Of a stretch of 9,130 bases of DNA, positions 8,373-9,130 are shown piece by piece. The translations under genes were made by a program, and so were the position numbers. The notes under the pieces were generated by a model that ran no database searches, was not told the DNA's origin, and worked only from the letters and a program-made list of their open reading frames with translations. Where the stretch lies: contig CAKUAK010000073.1 of NCBI GenBank assembly GCA_934636325.1, forward strand, positions 1-9,130, written 5' to 3'. Source of the stretch: an uncultured Eubacteriales bacterium (GTDB lineage Bacteria; Bacillota; Clostridia; Oscillospirales; Butyricicoccaceae). Each line of letters opens with the position of its first letter. Position 1 is the stretch's first letter.

Positions 8373-9089
8373 ATGAAAAAAGTAGCCGAATGTATTGAAA
8401 AGTACTATACCGACATGGGTCTCAACTGTGCCGAGACGACCTTTATGGCGGCATGCGAGGCATGGGAGCTGGACGGGCGCCCCGAGATCCTGCGCCTTCT
8501 TGGCGGCTTCGGCGGCGGCATGGCCGTCCGCGGCGTCTGCGGGGCTGTAACGGGCGGCGTCGCTGCCCTCGGCTATCGCTATGTAGAGGTGACGGGGCAT
8601 CAGTCCCCCCTGCTTATGGCCAAGGTCAGGGCCTTTGTATCCGAGGTCGAAAAGAGGCTGGGCACCCTTCAGTGCTCCGAGCTCAATCCCCGCTTCAGGA
8701 CGCCCCAGGGCGGCTGCATCGAGACCATAAGGGTCATATGCCGGATCCTCGACGAGACCGACGCCATGCCTCAGACGGTCGCCGCCCACCAGCCCCGCGC
8801 CATCACCCCCGAAAAGCTCCAGTCTGCCATCGGTCAGCCCGAATGGGTCTTTATCGACATGCGCCCGGCTTCCGACTTTGCCTGCTCCCATATTCCCGGC
8901 GCGCTTAGCTGCCCGGCCGGAGAGGTCGCCGACATCGAAGGATGGCTTAAAGAAAACGGCGTCACGCCCGAAAAGAAGGTCGTCGTCTGCGACTCCGACT
9001 TCAAGAGCGCGCCCGAGCTTATCCACCGCCTGCACGAAATGGGCTATCCCTGCCTCTGGTATTTCAACATGAGCCGCTGGCAGGCATAA
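8373..9089 (+). CDS. C_GCAxxG_C_C family redox protein fused to a rhodanese-like domain
   Basis: Cytoplasmic protein of 238 aa with no signal peptide or membrane segment. Residues about 1-130 match the C_GCAxxG_C_C (putative redox-active) family: NCAETTF at 18-24 (Cys19), the glycine-rich LLGGFGGGM, GVCGAVTGG at 54-62 (Cys56), LQCSELN (Cys101) and GGCIETIRVICRILDE (Cys115, Cys123). Residues about 140-238 look like a single rhodanese domain: FIDMRPASDFACSHIPGAL, then VVVCDSD with Cys206 where the catalytic cysteine belongs, and a terminal GYPCLWYFNMSRWQA. A sulfur- or electron-transfer role is inferred; the substrate is unknown. GGGAG (8361-8365) is well spaced 7 nt before the ATG. Codon use is host-like. 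Family identification is good, but the physiological role is not known. Confidence 0.82.
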   Translation: MKKVAECIEKYYTDMGLNCAETTFMAACEAWELDGRPEILRLLGGFGGGMAVRGVCGAVTGGVAALGYRYVEVTGHQSPLLMAKVRAFVSEVEKRLGTLQCSELNPRFRTPQGGCIETIRVICRILDETDAMPQTVAAHQPRAITPEKLQSAIGQPEWVFIDMRPASDFACSHIPGALSCPAGEVADIEGWLKENGVTPEKKVVVCDSDFKSAPELIHRLHEMGYPCLWYFNMSRWQA

Positions 9090-9103
9090 AGGTATAAAAA
9101 TAC

Positions 9104-9130
9104 ATGTCTCAAAAAGCGTCCCCTCGCGGG
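9104..9130 (+). CDS. Possible start of a further gene, cut by the window end
   Basis: ATG at 9104 opens a frame reading MSQKASPRG to the last base. AAAGG lies about 11 nt upstream, overlapping the end of the preceding gene's stop region. Only nine codons are visible, so neither coding status nor product can be judged. Confidence 0.25.

Overview
The window looks like a GC-rich Firmicutes chromosome, probably a clostridial gut-type lineage. This rests on the divergent prfB/secA pair, the Gram-positive-style Shine-Dalgarno and sigma-A-like sites, the SecA with a C-terminal zinc tail, and a small MscS. Species cannot be read from the sequence. Housekeeping genes are strongly GC-biased at third codon positions. 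A stretch of about 3 kb between secA and the mscS-like gene is visibly AT-richer and reads as an acquired defence cassette.

Layout: prfB (29-1150, minus) and secA (1373-4114, plus) diverge from a 222-bp promoter region. Downstream of secA is a scar-like region (4115-4383). It holds a hairpin, a 22-nt near-palindrome, a second copy of the last 19 codons plus stop of secA that differs only at synonymous sites, another hairpin and a strong terminator. Next is a two-gene restriction-modification-like operon: an EcoRI-family adenine methyltransferase (4478-5929) and a DUF262-HNH nuclease (5926-7050) that overlap by 4 nt. An MscS-type channel (7144-7962) follows. Then comes a 410-bp non-coding region with six DnaA-box-like sites around an 18-bp hairpin. 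Last are a C_GCAxxG_C_C-rhodanese fusion gene (8373-9089) and possibly the first codons of another gene.

The main discovery candidate is inside the methyltransferase. A pure (AG)17 dinucleotide tract interrupts the coding sequence between two copies of its C-terminal domain. With 17 units the frame is open through both copies and ends on the start codon of the nuclease. With one unit fewer or one more, the two other frames also end soon after the tract in family-like C-terminal motifs (KRLYDRIVIRRKV and LYVRIVIKRK). The tract may therefore be a three-position switch that selects among alternative C-termini rather than a simple on/off switch. It may also change how well the nuclease is translationally coupled. 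This is inference from sequence; repeat-length heterogeneity in reads and methylome data would test it.

Secondary points of interest are the synonymous-only secA tail duplicate at the island edge, the DnaA-box cluster away from any visible dnaA, and a prfB that has lost the usual programmed frameshift at exactly the expected codon.
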